The position numbers were made by a program, and so were the translations under genes. A stretch of DNA of 6,800 nt, taken from assembly GCA_021827225.1 (NCBI GenBank), contig JAKAXG010000238.1:1-6800 (forward strand), given 5' to 3'. Positions within the stretch are counted from its first letter, which is position 1. Each line of letters begins with the position of its first letter. The notes under the pieces are model-generated. The model searched no databases. It saw only the letters and a program-made list of their open reading frames with translations, and was not told where the DNA came from. The stretch is from Actinomycetes bacterium. Lineage in GTDB: Bacteria; Actinomycetota; Acidimicrobiia; Acidimicrobiales; Palsa-688. Shown piece by piece: positions 6,301 to 6,800 of the stretch.

Positions 6301-6800
6301 TCGAGCGCCAGGCGGGGCGTGACGATGGCGTCCAGCCGGCCGCCCCGGACGGCGGAGAGCAGGGCGGTGCACTCGACCAGCTCGTCCCGGGTGAGGGGGA
6401 ACAGGCGGCCCTTGGGCGTACCGCTGCGGCTGTGGTTGGAACGCCCGATCCGCTGCAGGAAGGTGGCGATGCTGCGGGGGGAGCCGATCTGGCACACCAG
6501 CTCGACCGGGCCCACGTCGATACCCAGCTCCAGCGACGCGGTGGCGACCAGAGCCCTCAGGTCCCCGGCACGCAGCCGGGACTCCACCCGGTGCCGGCGC
6601 TCCTTCGAGAGGCTCCCGTGATGGGCGGCTACCACGTCCTCGCCGAGGCGCTCCGCCAGCAGGTGGGCCGTCCGCTCGGCCAGCCGCCTGGTGTTGACGA
6701 ACACGAGCGTGGTGCGGTGCTCCCCGACCATGGACGCGATGCGGTCCAGCACGTCGCCCATCTGGGCCGCCGACGCCACCGCCTCCAACTCGCCTCCTGG
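3354..6800 (-). CDS. lhr: Lhr-type ATP-dependent 3'-5' helicase, C-terminal ~1148 residues (5' end outside window)
   Basis: Large superfamily 2 DNA helicase of genome maintenance; studied bacterial relatives translocate 3' to 5' on single-stranded DNA and unwind RNA:DNA hybrids. The frame is open to the right edge, so the first RecA-like domain (Walker A, DEAH box) lies outside. Full family members are about 1500 residues. Visible, in order: RecA domain 2 with motif IV LVFVNTR (6707-6687), motif V VATASLELGID (6548-6516) and motif VI QRIGRSNH (6455-6432), then PKGRLFPLTRDELVE. A winged-helix/Lhr-specific part follows. The DEAD/H-associated domain is about 5666-5036, including HSPFGARVNRALGMALRKK, NIVGPREIPDHILVRQTIDD and LHEAMD. 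The long C-terminal region (about 4946-3354) should be tandem winged helices of the AlkZ-like type that multimerise in the M. smegmatis protein; it ends with the typical RWGVLFRDL, GGRFVAGFSGEQYALP and DPLNLVGLLIPG blocks. The TTG at 6788 is internal. Motif VI has Asn where Gly is common (GRSGH). The stop overlaps the PHP start. Assignment is secure. Confidence 0.95.
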   Translation of the reverse strand, partial: PGGELEAVASAAQMGDVLDRIASMVGEHRTTLVFVNTRRLAERTAHLLAERLGEDVVAAHHGSLSKERRHRVESRLRAGDLRALVATASLELGIDVGPVELVCQIGSPRSIATFLQRIGRSNHSRSGTPKGRLFPLTRDELVECTALLSAVRGGRLDAIVTPRLALDIAAQQIVAEVSAREWTADGLLALLRRSAPYSGLSDGDFAELLDLVSDGVQTGRGRRGAYVHYDRVNGELRARKGARLAAATSGGAIPETGDYRVLAEPDDTLVGTVNEDWAVESSPGDIFLLGSHSWQIRRIEAGVVRVRDAGDSPPTVPFWLGEAPARTAELSEEVSLLRSGVEGYLCAGDPDGARRWLADRAGVGDVACTTIVDYLAAGRAALGAMPTQGLLVLERFFDDTGGMQLVLHSPFGARVNRALGMALRKKFCRRFNFELQAAATDDAVVLSLGPHHSFPLDEVPGYLSSRGLEDTLAHAVLDSPMFQARWRWNLNRSLMVLRWRGGRRNPPPLQRMESDDLLAAVFPQAAACQDNIVGPREIPDHILVRQTIDDTLHEAMDVDAAREVVERIEAGALPVHCRDTTEPSVLAHEIITARAYAFLDDEEFQNRRTNAVQLRRGLAPDLTSLGALDPAAMEAVHDEIRPDPRSADELHDLLSSTVVLRARNEWEPLYRQLHAAGRAVTVQRDGSALWVTAERLAAARAALEGGDEGTVEAVRGHLELAGVTTAAALSGSTTLDPGRVTWALAVLQQEGFAFEGRYSPGASGPEWVARRLLARMHAYSRRARRSAVEAVTPQDFMRFLLAWQHLAPGTQLSGPAGLVTVLEQLQGHEAAAMAWEPELIGRRLLRYQPAWLDSLCHAGEAAWLRPAPPARPDGDAPLSGPSKATPISIVFRSDLPWLVQASRFAGAGEGAPAGDGCLGAVVAELGRRGACFATELVAATGHPAAETERALWQGIARGLIMCDGFEAIRARMAGASDSRRPRRFGYGARFSASPVASAGRWSLVPGRSAEPAPATAATAGLDGHDLAETVAEQLLHRWGVLFRDLAGRDGLRLPWRDIQGALRRLEDRGLIRGGRFVAGFSGEQYALPDAVEQLNRVRRQPRAGVRVAVNGTDPLNLVGLLIPGPAVPAVRTNTVVYVDGVPEPGAPG

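Noticed and set aside
1..6800. Search for tRNA, rRNA, CRISPR, insertion sequence ends or phage genes
   Set aside because: Nothing recognisable was found on reading both strands; the space is almost fully occupied by the five protein genes and one leader.

Overview
The window is GC-rich throughout, with GTG starts, 4-base gene overlaps and almost no intergenic space. Together with a mycobacterial-type long Lhr helicase and a compact PHP/PolX-like protein, this suggests a high-GC actinobacterium. An uncultured or less-studied lineage such as Acidimicrobiia is possible, but that placement is an inference from style and gene content, not from any marker gene.

Layout: (1) Positions 1-230, plus strand, hold the C-terminal end of an acyl-CoA dehydrogenase. 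(2) From 242 to the right edge everything reads on the minus strand, so the order of transcription is right to left: lhr (C-terminal ~1150 residues, 6800-3354), a PHP-domain protein with a PolX-like N-terminal helix-hairpin-helix domain (3357-2326), a short relatively AT-rich leader (about 2325-2150), a remnant of a bioA N-terminus (about 2145-2044), bioF (2046-937) and bioD (940-242). bioD and the acyl-CoA dehydrogenase converge with an 11-base gap.

The minus-strand genes form two tightly coupled pairs. lhr and the PHP gene share a GTGA stop/start overlap at 3354-3357. They look like a DNA-repair module: a 3'-5' helicase whose C-terminal family domain has been linked to uracil-DNA glycosylase activity, plus a PHP-type phosphoesterase of the kind that gives PolX its exonuclease/AP-site processing activity. 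bioF and bioD share a second GTGA overlap at 937-940 and encode the first and third of the four late biotin-synthesis steps. The second-step gene, bioA, is not intact here. Only about 34 codons of its characteristic N-terminus remain, in frame and fused to the front of bioF, as if an internal deletion removed the rest of a former bioA-bioF-bioD operon. bioB is also absent.

The most interesting observations are the bioA scar ahead of bioF, the translationally coupled Lhr/PHP pair, the PolX-like protein without a polymerase core, and departures from consensus in the BioF active-site loop and the BioD P-loop. No tRNA, rRNA, CRISPR array, insertion sequence or phage gene was seen.
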